A DNA stretch of 64,000 nucleotides from NCBI RefSeq assembly GCF_040954835.1, contig NC_090723.1, positions 6,768,001 through 6,832,000 of the forward strand, in the 5' to 3' direction. Under the pieces are notes generated by a model, which saw only the letters and a program-made list of their open reading frames with translations, was not told the DNA's origin and ran no database searches. A program made the position numbers and the translations under genes. Shown here in pieces: positions 48,627 to 61,126 of the stretch. How positions within the stretch are numbered: the first letter of the stretch is position 1; each line of letters begins with the position of its first letter. The stretch comes from Lepisosteus oculatus (Eukaryota; Chordata; Actinopteri; Semionotiformes; Lepisosteidae).

Positions 48627-50540
48627 CGCCCTGGAGGACTCTGACCCTGACCCCCGTCCTTGCAACCCTCAGCTGAACCCCGCAAACTCGTGGTCCCCTT
48701 CTACCCTGGCAGAGGAGGGACACCTGCAGGACTGGTAATCCAGTGCAGCACAGCTTTTCACACCTCAGTGTTACAACGGGTTTTGGACTACAGCCATGAG
48801 AAACTAAGTTCAGAAGACCCAGAGAAAACAAGTGACTGGTTGCCTGCTGTGCAAAAGCCCTTAAACTTTGTCTGCTGAGCTTAGTTTCCTCTCAAACCTT
48901 CTCATTTTATTATGTTTCATTCTCTTAAGCAATATTGTGTTCATAGATATGGTTGACAGCATTTCACAGATCTAGTCTCATTAAGGGCTTGCAAACCAGT
49001 TAGGTGTTGAAACAGAACCCCTCTGTCTGCTCCTGTTTTGCCTTGCCCACTCAGAGATGACACATGGCAGAATGTGTGGGCAAATTTATGCCAGAAAACC
49101 CCATTGACAATCAAAGCAGAGGCCTGCACCCTACAAGAAGGCCAGAAGAGGGTAGTATCTGCCCTGCAGTGTTCTGGGCCTCCCTCTGTGCTCTCTGCAT
49201 CCTCTCTGCTGGATTCAGTCTGCTCACTTTTCATTACCTGTGTTTGTGTGAATGTGTACGTGTTTGCTAGTAAGTATTGCCAGAGCATTGTCACCTGTTG
49301 ACCATGGAAACTGCAGGCATACAATCTCTGATGCTGGGTAGATTTTCATTTTTTTTTATTCAGTTGCGACTGCTAATGTAATGTAACCATTTTATTAGGA
49401 ACTGGCTCCTCGCTCTCTGTTGAGCAACTAGGACAAAATGTTTGGCTGCGAAGTCTGCAAAGCAGAGAGTTGTCAGTCTGATGTTAAAAGTCAAAGGGAA
49501 TTAGCAAGGCTTGAAAAGACTGAGGAAAGGGAGAGATACTCGGGGAACCACAATTTGTCGTGCTGCTTCATCGTGTAGCTGTATGATAAAGGAATCCCTG
49601 GGTTTCGGGTCTTGAAATGAAAGCCTTTATCAGACCGCAGCCTAGGTTGTCTTAATCCGCATGTTTCCTGTTCAATGTGATAGCTCTGTATTGGAAATGC
49701 ATCCTCATGCTGTGCATAACTGGATCACCAGATTTCTGTTACAAGCCATTTTTGAAGAGGGAGGTGCATTTCAAGGAAAGGAATCATTAGGTCGGCACTC
49801 TGAAGCTATTTATAGTTGCGTTTGAAACAGTTTTCTCATATTATAGAAACATATGCCTTTTAACTGCAGCAGCGTGCAGTAGTGCTTTGGGCTATGGCCT
49901 TAAGACTGGAAGGTTGGCACTTAAAATCTTGTCAGGGTCGCCTCTCTTGTACTCTTATACTGTACCAGGTACTTCAATTGCTCTGATAAAAGTGCCTAGC
50001 TATACATATTGGCACAAATGCTTTGGATAAAAACATCAGCTGAGTAAGTTAATAATACAGTATCCATTTTCCTAAAGTAAGCATCCTGATATTGCATCGT
50101 ACTATAACTCTCTCATTGCATTCTGTGATCTTTAAACGCACGGTAACTGGAGACAGTATTGCAGTCTTGTGCGTTCTGATTTTTCAACATCACTCTTTCA
50201 GTCGTCACCCTAGACAACAGAAGAGAGCCCCTCTCTCAGGAAACAAACTGATCTGGCTATCTCTTTCTGCCAGGGAATTTTATTTTTCGTGTTTTCAGTA
50301 AAGCTGCTTAGATGTGGCTTTTTCAGGCTGAACGAATTGCTGGGGATGAGAGGGTCACACTGGGGAACACCCAGACAGTGCGCTGTTGAATATGGGGGTT
50401 TGCTGGAAAAAGAGGGATTCTGAGGGTCTGGCAAAAAAATTGACTGAATGGGAAATGTGTGGAACTGACAAGAACCGTGACGTCTCAAACACATTAAAAA
50501 CTCCCCAGGCAGGAAATAAAAACAGGACACAAGTCGTACT
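48627..50540 (+). other. ormdl3: Probable ormdl3 3' untranslated region
   Basis: Sequence downstream of the stop codon. The first AATAAA found is at about 50515-50520, giving a possible 3'UTR of 1.9 kb; the downstream element is weak, so the true end may differ. No coding exon was recognised here. Confidence 0.3.
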
Positions 50541-52204
50541 TACAGAAAGATCTTCTGGAGTCACATTTTTTGTCTACTCATAAAGTGTCCACACACTATC
50601 GTGGACGTGCAGAACGTTTCAAGATAAGTCTTTGACAGTCCGGCGAGGAGCTGAGAATCCTGGGTCGCAGAGTGACTGCTCTTGCCAGCTGTGTTTGAAG
50701 TGGCTGGTGGGAGTCTCTAGCCAAGTTTACAGCACGCTCGGGACTCTGAAGGATAAAAAAAAAGTTCTTAAGTGCTTTAGATGCCCCATATGAATAGTAT
50801 GTGGCACTGCAGAGTGGGGGAAAAATGCGAGAATGTGATTAAAGAATCTGGGATTTTAGAAACCCAAGGATGGGAGATGTTCTACGGGAAGGCTTGACTA
50901 ATTGTTAGGAGACTTTGGCTGCCAGAAGGTTTCCTGTTCTGAATCCAAGCTGGCAAAGGCCTTGCTGGCCAAGCACCGAGCTTGCATTAACTTTTTCGGG
51001 TACAACTTTTTGCAATTCCGGTGTTTGTTTCACCTTTAGTGCTGTCTGGGTAGTTATGACTTAGGCTGCCTCTGCATTAGTTCTAGTATTTAAAAAAAAA
51101 AAAAACTAAGTGGGATATAGAGCTTAGGGATAACTGGCTAGTTTTACTTTATTTGAGTATCAGAAAGCATGTTTTTAATTTAAAGTGTGTATTTTTATTT
51201 TTAATGTAATTTATGGAACACTATGTAGTGATTTGAAGCATGTTTTCTGTGAAAATCTGGTACTCGTCTGCGTGTGTGTGTCTAGTTTAATATTCCTAGT
51301 TTGCCACCCTTCTGTTACTTATGAAGCAATGCTCCTGTCTCGATAACACAAATTGACAGGCACAGATCTCCCTGCCCTATGAGCTAAAGCGTTGTAATCA
51401 GGTAGTCTGAACAGTTAGGTTTGCCTGCTCTGGTACAGGGTACATATTTCACCCATGGTTGATGGTTAGCCCTTATTTTCATTTGAATAAGTCTATTTGC
51501 TGGTTAGGACCAAAAATTCCCAAGTATCGGAATGTGGATATTCCCGGTTTCTTAAGTGACCCATCCAGGTCCTTGCAGGTTCACGTTCTGGGTGTGACAA
51601 AGTAGAGGTCAGGGCAGGCAACCCACAAAGACAAATGCATGGGCCCTTCTGTGTTGTGGGGCAGCAGGACGCTGGGCTCTGCCTCAGCGGAGATGTCTGG
51701 GTTCAGAGACTCGGTAGAAACAAGCGTTCGGGCCCAGACGTCAGGCGCGGTTTCCTACCCTGGGAATCTCAGAGGAGGAAAATGTGAGGCTGAAAGTGGA
51801 TGAATGTACTCGCGTGGAAGAAGTTCAAGTTCTCTTTTCAAACCTGCGGGGACAAGCACGACGTTATTTTAAAGAAGGGAAGGGGAGAAAAGAGGGCTGT
51901 CCAGTCTGTGTGTGTGTTTTTATATTTGTAAATTAGATCTTAACTTTGCACAAATAGTTTCAGCTGTGTAGTAGGCTTGGGCATTCTGTAGTTAGCCATT
52001 TGCTTGGTTTAACATTCTCTGTTTTTATTTTGTTATTTTCTTTCCAGTAGATCTTTATCTATTTTTCTAGTAGTTGAAAATATGTTGTATTGTACTTCAG
52101 TGACTAGTCAAAGAGAAAGAAGGTGCATGTTCTCGGCACCAGGGGAGCATGAGGGGCAGTGTAGTGCTTGGATCATGAGAGCTGTCAGATTCTGAGAGGA
52201 CGCT

Positions 52205-52500
52205 GTACCCCTGGGGTTCCCAACCCCAGACCCCACTGGCTTTCGTTCCAGTTCAGCTGTCATTTGCATAATTGAGCCCTAATTTGACCAAACAATAGGA
52301 CGTATGAGATCTCTGTTTTCAGCTCCTAAATACACTGGAGGTGGTGTTTTACCCACTTAGCCATGTAAATTCAGTAACTTCAGATCTGCAGCCTTTTGAG
52401 CAGAAAAAAAATATTCCGATCACACTTGTTAGTTCAGTTAAGAAATCAAATAAGAGCTCAGCTGGAATGAAGACTAAAGGGTCCTGGATCCTGGGTTCCC
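52205..52500. mobile_element. Possible hAT-like MITE
   Basis: The left part GGGGTTCCCAACCCCAGACC is partly mirrored by GGGTCCTGGATCCTGGGTTC on the right. The interior (GTCATTTGCATAATTGAGCC) resembles fish MITEs of the kind seen at 35132. Boundaries and target duplication are not clear. Confidence 0.35.
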
Positions 52501-55500
52501 AGGACCATTCCCAAAGCTAAGCAGCGCTACAGAGGAAGCCCGCGACAGCCGATACCAGCCGCAAGTGTTGGTTAATGGTGAAAGGAGACAAGACTGGAGG
52601 TGTAGAAGCATTTCAACAGCTGTTGGCCTTGTCTCCGAATGCTGTTTACTTCTCATATCCCATTGCGTAAATCAGTACCAGAGTAGTTTTCTTAAAATTT
52701 TAAAAGTCGGTTTGCCTATAAATAGAATCTGCCGAGTTAAGATTCCTGATAGTTTCTTTGTGTTTTTCAAGTTCTCCAGCAGGGATCTGTAGCATTGGCT
52801 CATGTCCTAGTTGTCACTTCTTAATATGCTTCTCGCTGCGTGTGGGATTCGGTACCCCAGTCTGTCTGGGATTTTGCAGCATGATGTGTTTCTGTGAGTT
52901 ATAATGGGCACTGTTAGCCAAGGTCGTTTAATGCAATTGGCTGAAATGAAACACAGAGGGACACTGCAGACGTTCTCGTTTTTACTAATCCTTGTTCTAT
53001 TCTAGGGTTTCATTTTAGGAATCACAGAAGACTAATTAAAACAGTGGAGGCTCACGTTGTCTGTATGGCCTGGCGCCTGTGCAGATTCGGGAATGAGCCT
53101 TGCTGGGGGGCATTATCTGGAAGTGTATGTAAGGTGTAACTGACGTTTAAGGAGGCTAAAAATCACCATCCCTGCTCCTTCGTAAACAATGTTACACAAC
53201 ACGATATAACAACATGAATTTTCCATTTCAATCATCCATGCAAATGACTATTCATGGTAGCAGTTATCTGTAGCGGTTCGTAACGAGACTTGAGTTCCGC
53301 TGACAGCTAAGAGCAGACAGACTCTAGAGAGGAGTCAGGTGAGGATTAAATCAGTAAGGACTTGAGAGCTGACACATAGCTCAGTAATAGTGATCCTGGT
53401 ACGTTTGTGTTCAATTTTATGTTGCTCTTTTTTTTAGGCATTCTGTTTTATTGTTTTACATAGTGTCTACAAAGCACTTATGCCGGTGTTCTTTTTATCC
53501 TCACTGAAGTAAGATGTTACTGAATGTGCCCTGCAGTAATGGCTGTATCACCCTACAGGGAGCTGGGGTTCTGAGAGCACCCCAGCATTTCCCTCCTGAG
53601 CTTTTTCCTTTCCCAGCTACAGAGCTTGTTGTCCTCTATGTGGTTACTCTTAATTTCCTGTGAGTTGCCGTCCTCTGGAAAGGAGGACAGATTCCTGCTT
53701 TAAAACACCTGGCATGTCAGGTACAGTCGGGCCACTTGATTGGCAAGGCTTCTGGAAAAGACTGACTCCTGGGAGCTCTGTGTAGTTAAAGAAACTGGTC
53801 CCAGCCACCGTGGTACAGTGGGTTACAGGAGTCAGTTCCACTAATGCTGCATGATAAGGAGATGCTCTTCGCTGCAGTGGGCTCAGAGAAAATGCCATCT
53901 TCTGGCCTGCAGTTGTTACATTACCTGCTGGTTTTCAGCATCCAATACCTTGTCTTGTGTGTTTTGTTTCTTCCAATGCAAATTGGAAGTATGTAGACTT
54001 TCTTGGGTTAGGAAAGCAACTCTTTAATTGCTAAAGAATGTTTTTTTGTTTGTTTTCTTCTTATGAAAATGGGCTAGTTTTGCAGGACAAACAAAAGCCG
54101 GAGGTACAGTGGTTTCCGCACACTTGTTAACCCATTAGTTCAGCTGTAGAAATGCACAAGCTAGGGAACAGGAATGTCCTCTGACACTTGGAGCTGCAGG
54201 CTGGGAGGAGGGGGGAGTCTCTTTCTTGTTGCAGTCGGCTGCTGTGTTATAGGCCTGCAGATGAGCTGCGACAGACCTGGGTGATGTTGTATCCTGAAAC
54301 ACCAGTGTGATAGGCGTTTTAGGAACTGGAAGAAAGGGGTTTAGGAATTGGAAGAATAGGCTCTTGGTATTTTACACTGGTTTCCTGATGTCTGTTTTGC
54401 CTGAAAGTGCTGTTCTTTAGGGTGTATTATGCCTTACTTCCGTTTTGTCCATCTCACCTGGGGAAGGTGAGGGAGACAGAGCTATCTAGAGCTTCTGACC
54501 TCTACTCACAGCTGTCTTTAGGAAGTTACGTGAATTGTGGCACTCTGATCCCTAGTGGAACATAGCCTGTTTTTGTATTTTTCTTTCAAGGGTGTGTCTT
54601 AATCCTTCCTGGTGTTTTAGAACGAGAAAATTATGAATGAGGCACGTGTGACAGCATTAATGTCCTGTGTTGTGTTGAACGGAGAAGCATATTCTAGGCT
54701 GGGTCTCCATTGGCATGTTTGGAGGAAGATGAATTGAGAAATGAAGGCAAGGAGATGACCCTTCTGAGAGCTGTAAACTGCAAAGGTCTCTGCAGCACTT
54801 AGTTTGCAGTTAGTGCTATGCTAAAGCTTTCCCTTGTCAATACATTTCTTTCCAAAGAGACACCCTGTTACAGTTCACATGAAGGAAAATGCACACAATC
54901 ACAATCGATCTTAATCGTGATGTTGGCTATGAAAAGTATTTTTTAAAGCTGTAACACATGGGGACAGAATCACACACGAATAATCACAGACCTTCCATTG
55001 AAGGTTGCAAAACTGATCATTGCGTGAGAATTCATTATTAGAAATAAATATACAGTAAGTCACAGCAAAAGTTTGAATAATATAAAATAACTTTCATTTT
55101 TTGTCTTTTTGGGGCCTCATTGTAGTGGAGAATTGGCTCGTTAGCAAAATGAATCTCTCATGCCTGCTCTATTGTCCTTTTTCAATCCACTCTCTGGGAG
55201 TCCTCTCTGTCCTTTCTGTCCTAAAAGCAATAGGAAGCCATGAGAGTTTGTTATCTGAAAAATCCACCATATTGTTAAATTATGTATTATAAACCCAGTT
55301 TATGTGTGCTAATCATTTGGCTTAAAGTTTATGACTTCATCATTAAAGTTAATCATCGGCCGGCTCTCTTTACAATTGATTACATGACAGTAGAGTTATG
55401 TCAGCTTTTGCAGAAAATAATCATTTAAACCTACTTTTAAGAAACGGTATAGGAGACAATGTTACAGATTACGAAGTACCACTCTTGTTGCTTTTTACGT

Positions 55501-56188
55501 TTATACTTTTTACCTTTAATTAAGATATGGTTCATACTTTACATAGAGGCCATGACAAAGTAAAACTTACAGTAGGCAATATGCAAAACAAACATTTTTA
55601 AAAAGGTGAAAGATTTATTAGAAGAAATTACAGAGGATAATGTTAAAGTGTAAAGCAGTTTTTTGACCTTAGTGAAATCTTTTTAAATGTTTTTTATTGC
55701 TTTCTCTCCTCCTAGCCTTTACTGACAGAAACAGTGCCCTGAGCACCCCAGCATTGCAGTGTTTATATCATGAGCCTTAACCTCGCTGATGAAAAGGCAT
55801 TTCCTTCCACAATAACAAACATCTGTCTAGAAAGAACAGGAACTCCCAGTGCGACTGTGTTCCATGCTGTGTGTGTATATATGTATAGTGGTACTTAGAA
55901 TAAAATGACTCATTTATCCAACACAAATTAAGCATGGATATCTTAGGGAGAAACTGAGTTTGTGTCACAGATACAAAAGTGGAGTCTAAAGCTCTCTCTT
56001 TCTATACGTGTTTAAAAGGTTTCAACAGCATTTGTCACCTCAGTTGCTGAAACCTTGGGCGTAGGATGGGGGGGGTCTCCTCAGTGAGCACCCCAGAAAG
56101 CAGCAGCTGAGTCCTACACTGGACTGCCGGGCAGGCTGTGTGCGAGCTGAGGCAGCACAGAGCTGTCCTGAGATAATGTCGTGGAGCG

Positions 56189-56395
56189 CAAGGTCTCCCA
56201 GCCCTGGTCCTGGTGGGCTGGTGTATCTTCAGGTTGTCAGTCCAGCTAGGCTAGAGGGACCTGAGCCAGCTCGTTATTGACTTAATTGCACCAGTTTAAC
56301 AGCATCTCCCAGATCTCCAGGTACTGCTGCTTTAATGAGCCCGGAAAAAGCCTGCAGACACACTGGATCACCAGGACCGGGACTGGGGAACCCGG
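56189..56395. mobile_element. hAT-like MITE
   Basis: The left end TCTCCCAGCCCTGGTCCTGG and the inverted right end TTCCCCAGTCCCGGTCCTGG match well, and the match continues inward (TGGGCTGGTG against TGATCCAGTG). This is the same style of end as the element at 35132. No clear 8-bp duplication remains. Confidence 0.55.
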
Positions 56396-56960
56396 CTCCA
56401 AAGGTACTGTTTTACCTGATGCAGTCTTTGCCGAATCGGGAAAGAAACCCAGCTTTGGAAGACTTTTGGGAAATGGGCTTTTTCTTTCCCCAGAGTCGCG
56501 ACACATGTCAAGCATGTAGATGTAGATTCACCCCAGCCTGGTGTCAATCCAGAGCCAACCCGCGCGGTTTATTCTCCGCGAAACCTTGGGTTGGACCCCA
56601 CGAGAAGAGCCGGGACGGTTCCTGGTTTTTTGGGGACGCAGAGCTCCTCCGAAGCGGCCGGCCACGGTGGCCTGCCCTGGCTGCTCCCATGAGTGTCCGG
56701 AGGCTTCCCCGGCTCCCAGCGCCGCCGGCGAGCGGGGCAGCGAGAGAGGGAAGCGGGAGGAAAGGAAGGAGGTCCTCTCTGGTGCTGGGAGGAGCGAGCC
56801 TCCTCCCAGCCCTGGGCTCTGGCGAGATCTCTGCCCTCAGCTGTCCTTTAGACAGAGAACTTTGTAAAGCATTCAAGTGTGCAGATATTATTTTTTACTA
56901 CTCCTTTGTACAGTATTCTGAAAAATTATAATAAAGCTCAGTATTCATGTAAAAAAAGGC
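56396..56960 (+). other. GC-rich block ending in a polyadenylation signal and A-run
   Basis: A GC-rich, CpG-containing segment (about 56540-56840) passes into an AT-rich end with AATAAA at about 56930, followed within 15 bases by AAAAAAA (56951-56957). This layout suits either a transcript 3' end or a retroposed 3' end. An open frame of 198 codons spans it, but its proline/arginine-rich composition looks non-coding. I cannot name a source gene. Confidence 0.3.
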
Positions 56961-59569
56961 ATTGCTGTGATTGTTTTCCTTTACAGTGTCCTGGACAAAT
57001 GTCTCCCTGGCCTTTACCTATCATGGCTTCCTAATCACCACTGTTCTCCTCCAGTGGAAACTACAACTACTACAACTAATTATTGCTTTTTGTCCTAATA
57101 ATAAATCCCCACTGGGTGTCAGTAGATTTGTCAAAGACAAGTTGAAAGTGAAAATGTTTTTGCAGGTTGGAATTCAAGTAAAGGTAAGTGGCACGTCTTG
57201 GCATTATCCTTGTTTTTGTGAAAAGCACCCTTGAAACCACAGATTCCTGATCTGGACCTGATTGTACTTTACCCTTTCCCTACCCTAAGACCACAGTAAA
57301 CCAGTAAGGAGCACAGTAAAGTCATGACGGCGCAAAGTATGACAAAACCAATAAACAGAAAACGCCCGAGCTCATTCCCTGGAGAAACACCCGAGGGTAA
57401 AAACGAGCAGGCTAGGGTTCTGGACGATTTTCTGTTTGCTCGAATAAAATAAGCAGCCTAGTACAGGGTAGTGAATTGTGGCGATGTTATTCTGTTCTTT
57501 AAACCTTTTTAATAAATCATTGAACTGATCCTTCACTAAACTGATCCTGAATTAAACCTTTCGCTTAAAAAAATCGCTTCGCTAAATTATTTGCTGAAGC
57601 CAATGTCGACCTCCCCTGGGCGAGTAGTACAGTATATACTGTGATATCAGTCATCCAGTAGCCGCTCAAAACTGTACTGTGATGCCGTTACTAGATGATA
57701 ATGTTTACGATGAAAGTGTACAGAAACTGTTTAAAGTTTGTCTAAAGTCTCGTTTGTTTTATTATTACTGGCCCAATAAAGTCCACCCCCCTCCTTTGCA
57801 AACTTCCATCTGGCTTGTCCGGTTTTACCGTTGTTATTTGGCAGAACTCAAAAACACAATGATTGCTTATAAGCCCAAGTATTTTTGTTTTCACTTTTAA
57901 TAGAAGCACATTAGACAGTCTGATCCGGAGTCGACGACCAGGATAAGAGCTGAAAAACAATTCAGTAGTGTAGTCAGTACCCAAGGACGCAAAGTTCGTC
58001 TGTTGAAGTTTATAACGGAATTCTCGAAAAAACTACCAAAGGTAAAAAAAATTTTTAATTCGGAAAATCCCTAGTGTTGTATCATCATCACAAGGTAAAT
58101 ATTCACAACAAGCTATGGAGAAGCGGTCTCGTTAGAAAGTCCCGCGTTCGCCTGAAGCGTTTAAACCTGATTTTAATGATAAAAACAGAGTATACATGAA
58201 ATTAACACCCCATTCCTTCTCTCTGCTCCTATCGTGTTTAATTCCTAATCGCATTTCTGAGGAACCGTTAAAATCCGATTGAATTTAAACAATTGTCCTA
58301 CGGTATGGTCACAGCACGGAAGCACCTCCTGAAGGTACTATTAGCAGTAGTATGCTATATGCTGTAGTATTAATAACCTGCAATGTCTTGCGCTCATTTA
58401 ATGATATTGTAGCGCCACGCAATATGATTTATTAGATACTCAAGAAGAGTATCGCGTCTTTATACGAGATAAATGGCGCAGCCGACAAGCTCTGTCCTCT
58501 GTGACTCCAAAGCGGGACCTGTTTAGTTGGCAACTAGTTACACGAACATAACACGGCCCTGTGGGCCTGAGGCAGGGAGCCGAGACCCCCTACAACCCCC
58601 CCAAAAAAAATGTTTGTGAAAACAGCGACACATGCAACTCTTATACCGTATGAGTCAATGTACAGTAACAGCACCACCGTTAATCACGATTAAGGCCGTC
58701 CTGTGGCACCTGGGTCGACCAGAACCTGACCAGAGCCGAGACCTCTGGGACCCCGAATCGCCATGTCGGCCCTTGTTAAAGCTCGGAAAGTTCTGGGCTT
58801 TTTTTCAGTGTCGTCGAAGTGGAGGTGAGAGATTCTGCGGTGCAGTATTTTAATTTGGGGGGCCACAGTGAAGCTTTTCAAATCGTCTGGGTGTGAAGCC
58901 CCCCTCCGCGGGGCGCCCCCCAAAAAAGGCAGATTTGTTGACTGTAATTCGATTAGTTTTTCTTCAGAGGTGGCGCCATTTCGACACAGAAAAGAAAACG
59001 AAATGAGGAAATCGGAATGGGCTCCAGTACCGAGTAAGTCACATTCGCTTATCAGGAACTGGTCTTCCTTCTACGCTTTTTCGCGCCCTTCAGGATGGGA
59101 GCCTTGATGTCAGTCGAAGGCATTTTTTTTTTTTGCCGCCGGAGCACAATGAATTTACCATTGCGTAATTAATGTAATAATGAATTTTAAGCGAGTTGAA
59201 AAACGAGTTTCAACAAGTGCGCTGTTTCCGAGTAATGTTCAGATTAAACTTCTAATTTAGACTTCTAATTTTTTTTCTTTTGTGTGGGAAAGAAATGAGA
59301 TAGCCAGGCAACAGATAATGAAAAGCTGATGTTAAAAAAATAACACGCACAACTCGTCGACTGTGGAACAGCTACATTGCTCGCACAGTTTACAGTAAAC
59401 GGTATGCGTTTCACTCTTCATGTTTCTTTGTCAATTTATTTGCCGGTAACAACGCTGAAATTACAGTTTGTGCTGCACGACAGGTGCTTCACACCCGTTT
59501 TCTTTTTTTACCGGTCCACGAAGTCCATTCGCCACATTTATTTTTCTAACCGTTGTAACCAGCAGAAGG

Positions 59570-59830
59570 TTCTCCGGAGAGCCTGAGCCTACCCTGGCAA
59601 GCAAGTCCGTTCACAGGGCACACACAAAACAGGAACGCAAATACACACGCCATTCCCCCACGTTTTCCTAGAAGCCAGCTGGCCTGCTAGTATGTCTTTG
59701 GGCTGTGGGTGGAAACTGGAGCACCCGGGGGAAACCCATGCAGACTTGGGGAGAACATGCAAACATCCGTGCAGACAGTGCTCCAGGAACTGATCCCAGA
59801 ACTGTAGTTGTGGAGTCCGGTATAGTGCTA
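59570..59830 (+). repeat. Dispersed fish retroelement copy (family A)
   Basis: It has GAGAGCCTGAGCCTACCCTG, CTAGAAGCCAGCTGGCCTGC, GGGTGGAAACTGGAGCACCC and GGGGAGAACATGCAAACATC in family order. Confidence 0.65.
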
Positions 59831-60500
59831 TATTTGCAGGCTGACGTTTTTCTTTAACTATTGAGGAGTCTGCGTTCCCCACAGACGATGCAGGACAACC
59901 TGTCTCCAGGACAACCTGCTCGTAACTGACAGGGACCCCTGACTTCGGTCCGCAAGAGATCTCTCTGTCCAATCTAATTGAGGAATCAGCTAAACATAAT
60001 TTTATTTGGTCGCTTTTCTCATTTTCTGAGGCTTCTCTTTTAATGGGCAAAGAAATAACAGAAATGTCTTCTGTCAGAGCAGGGAAATAACAATTGCCTT
60101 TATTCTGATCGACTCTTCCTCATACAGTAGAGCACTGATCTTTGACTGCTGGCCTCAGTTCTGCCATTTTAATCTTACTTCAGTCAATGGCTAAGGCATG
60201 CTTTTTGTGCTAATCTATCCAATTATTGTGTTTCACTTAAATGAGAACGCAGTTTGAATGAAAACCAAAACACCCTTCGGTCCTCCCAAATGAGTGTTGG
60301 CGTTCCAGATGTAAAGAGCTAAGTGCTGTTCGAGAGTTTTCCTCTGTCTCAGGGTGCTGTATCTCAGGAGGGTTAAAAGGTTGCAAACAATAAACTATTT
60401 TTGCCCATCAATCTTGTTTGTTTAAAGAAATATTCAGTGTAACTGTTGTTAACTTGCTAATTTATTGCTCAAGTATATACAGTGTACCTTCAACAATACC

Positions 60501-60572
60501 AGGAAGCACCCAGACTTGAACCAGGAACCTTCTGATCTGTAGTCAGATGCATTTCCACTGACCTATACCACT
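60501..60572 (-). pseudogene. tRNA-Cys pseudogene (anticodon ACA)
   Basis: The 72-base minus-strand sequence aligns without gaps to the intact tRNA-Cys gene 207 bases to the right. The anticodon position reads ACA instead of GCA, in the loop CTGACTACAGATCAG. The acceptor stem has mismatches at 1-72 and 3-70 and two G-U pairs, and the D-arm is altered (TAGGTCAGTGGAAATG). The B box GGTTCAAGTC is near intact. It is most simply a decayed tandem copy. Confidence 0.75.
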
Positions 60573-60778
60573 CACATGCTTGTATTCTTTGCTCTCTGTT
60601 TGGTCAGAGGTGATCTCACCTACACTGCTTTCAATTCATTTTGAGTTTAACATTTAAAATTACAGTCATTTGAGTTCTTGGAAAAAAAGATTTCAAGAAT
60701 GCACGAGCACGATCAATCTGAAATTGTCAGCAAGTACTTTATACATAGTGAGACAAGAAAGTCAAAAAATAAGATGTA

Positions 60779-60850
60779 AGGGGGCACCCGGATTTGAACC
60801 GGGGACCTCTTGATCTGCAGTCAAATGCTCTACCGCTGAGCTATACCCCC
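60779..60850 (-). tRNA. trnC-GCA: tRNA-Cys (GCA)
   Basis: The minus strand folds into a complete 72-base cloverleaf: GGGGGTA pairs with TGCCCCC, the anticodon arm is TTGACTGCAGATCAA with anticodon GCA, the T-arm is CCCGGTTCAAATCCGGG, and the discriminator base is U, as in cytosolic tRNA-Cys. CCA is not encoded. The A box (TAGCTCAGCGG) and B box (GGTTCAAATCC) are internal Pol III promoter elements. A T6 run on the minus strand (60769-60764) lies 10 bases downstream as the terminator. The 5' end is only 49 bases from the acceptor of the gasdermin exon on the opposite strand. Confidence 0.95.
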
Positions 60851-60899
60851 ACACATGCTGCTTTGTCTGACCCAGGGCAGTGTTTGTGTTTTTCTGCAG

Positions 60900-61126
60900 G
60901 CTGAATAAGCTGTTCAAAAAGCTGACCAAGGACATTGTGAAGGAGCTGGACCCTCACGGCCACCTGCACCCAGTCCAGAGTGTCTATGAAGCTCAGAAGC
61001 TGGAGGTCCTTTCTCTGGTGAAGAAGAAGGTGGAAGCCAAGTGGCTCTTTCTGAATGTGAAGAGGTTTACCTTCACTGGAATAAAGCTGGAAAGTCTGCT
61101 CTCCCATGGAGACACTGTGGATTTTG
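60900..61126 (+). CDS. Gasdermin family protein, first recognisable coding exon
   Basis: N-terminal part of a gasdermin, a host protein whose N-terminal domain makes membrane pores after protease release. The acceptor is TTTTTCTGCAG (to 60899) and the donor is TTTTG|GTGAGAG. It encodes LNKLFKKLTKDIVKELDPHG, then HPVQSVYEAQKLEVLSLVKK, the known N-terminal gasdermin pattern (basic first helix, LxPVxSL, LSLVxKK). No ATG precedes it in frame. The exon opens with a single G, so the start codon may be split as AT|G with an upstream exon, giving Met-Leu-Asn-Lys. The alternative is extra upstream residues. Paralogue name not assigned; see the third exon. Confidence 0.9.

Larger units (their letters stand above)
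50541..60500. other. ormdl3-gasdermin spacer (may hold the gasdermin 5' end)
   Basis: I recognise no protein-coding exon in this 10-kb stretch. It includes two MITE-like elements, a GC-rich block with a polyadenylation signal (56396-56960), one family A repeat (59570-59830), and a repeat-free, TAAT-rich stretch near 55290-55400. A non-coding first exon of the gasdermin gene may lie here but cannot be placed. Confidence 0.5.

Noticed and set aside
56335..56931. 198-codon plus-strand frame
   Set aside because: It begins inside a MITE end and runs through a GC-rich block; its composition is not protein-like and its stop overlaps the polyadenylation signal. Kept only as a transcript-end candidate.
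60901..60903. CTG as a non-ATG start for the gasdermin
   Set aside because: A start codon split across the upstream junction is simpler, since the exon begins with G right after a strong acceptor. Not excluded.
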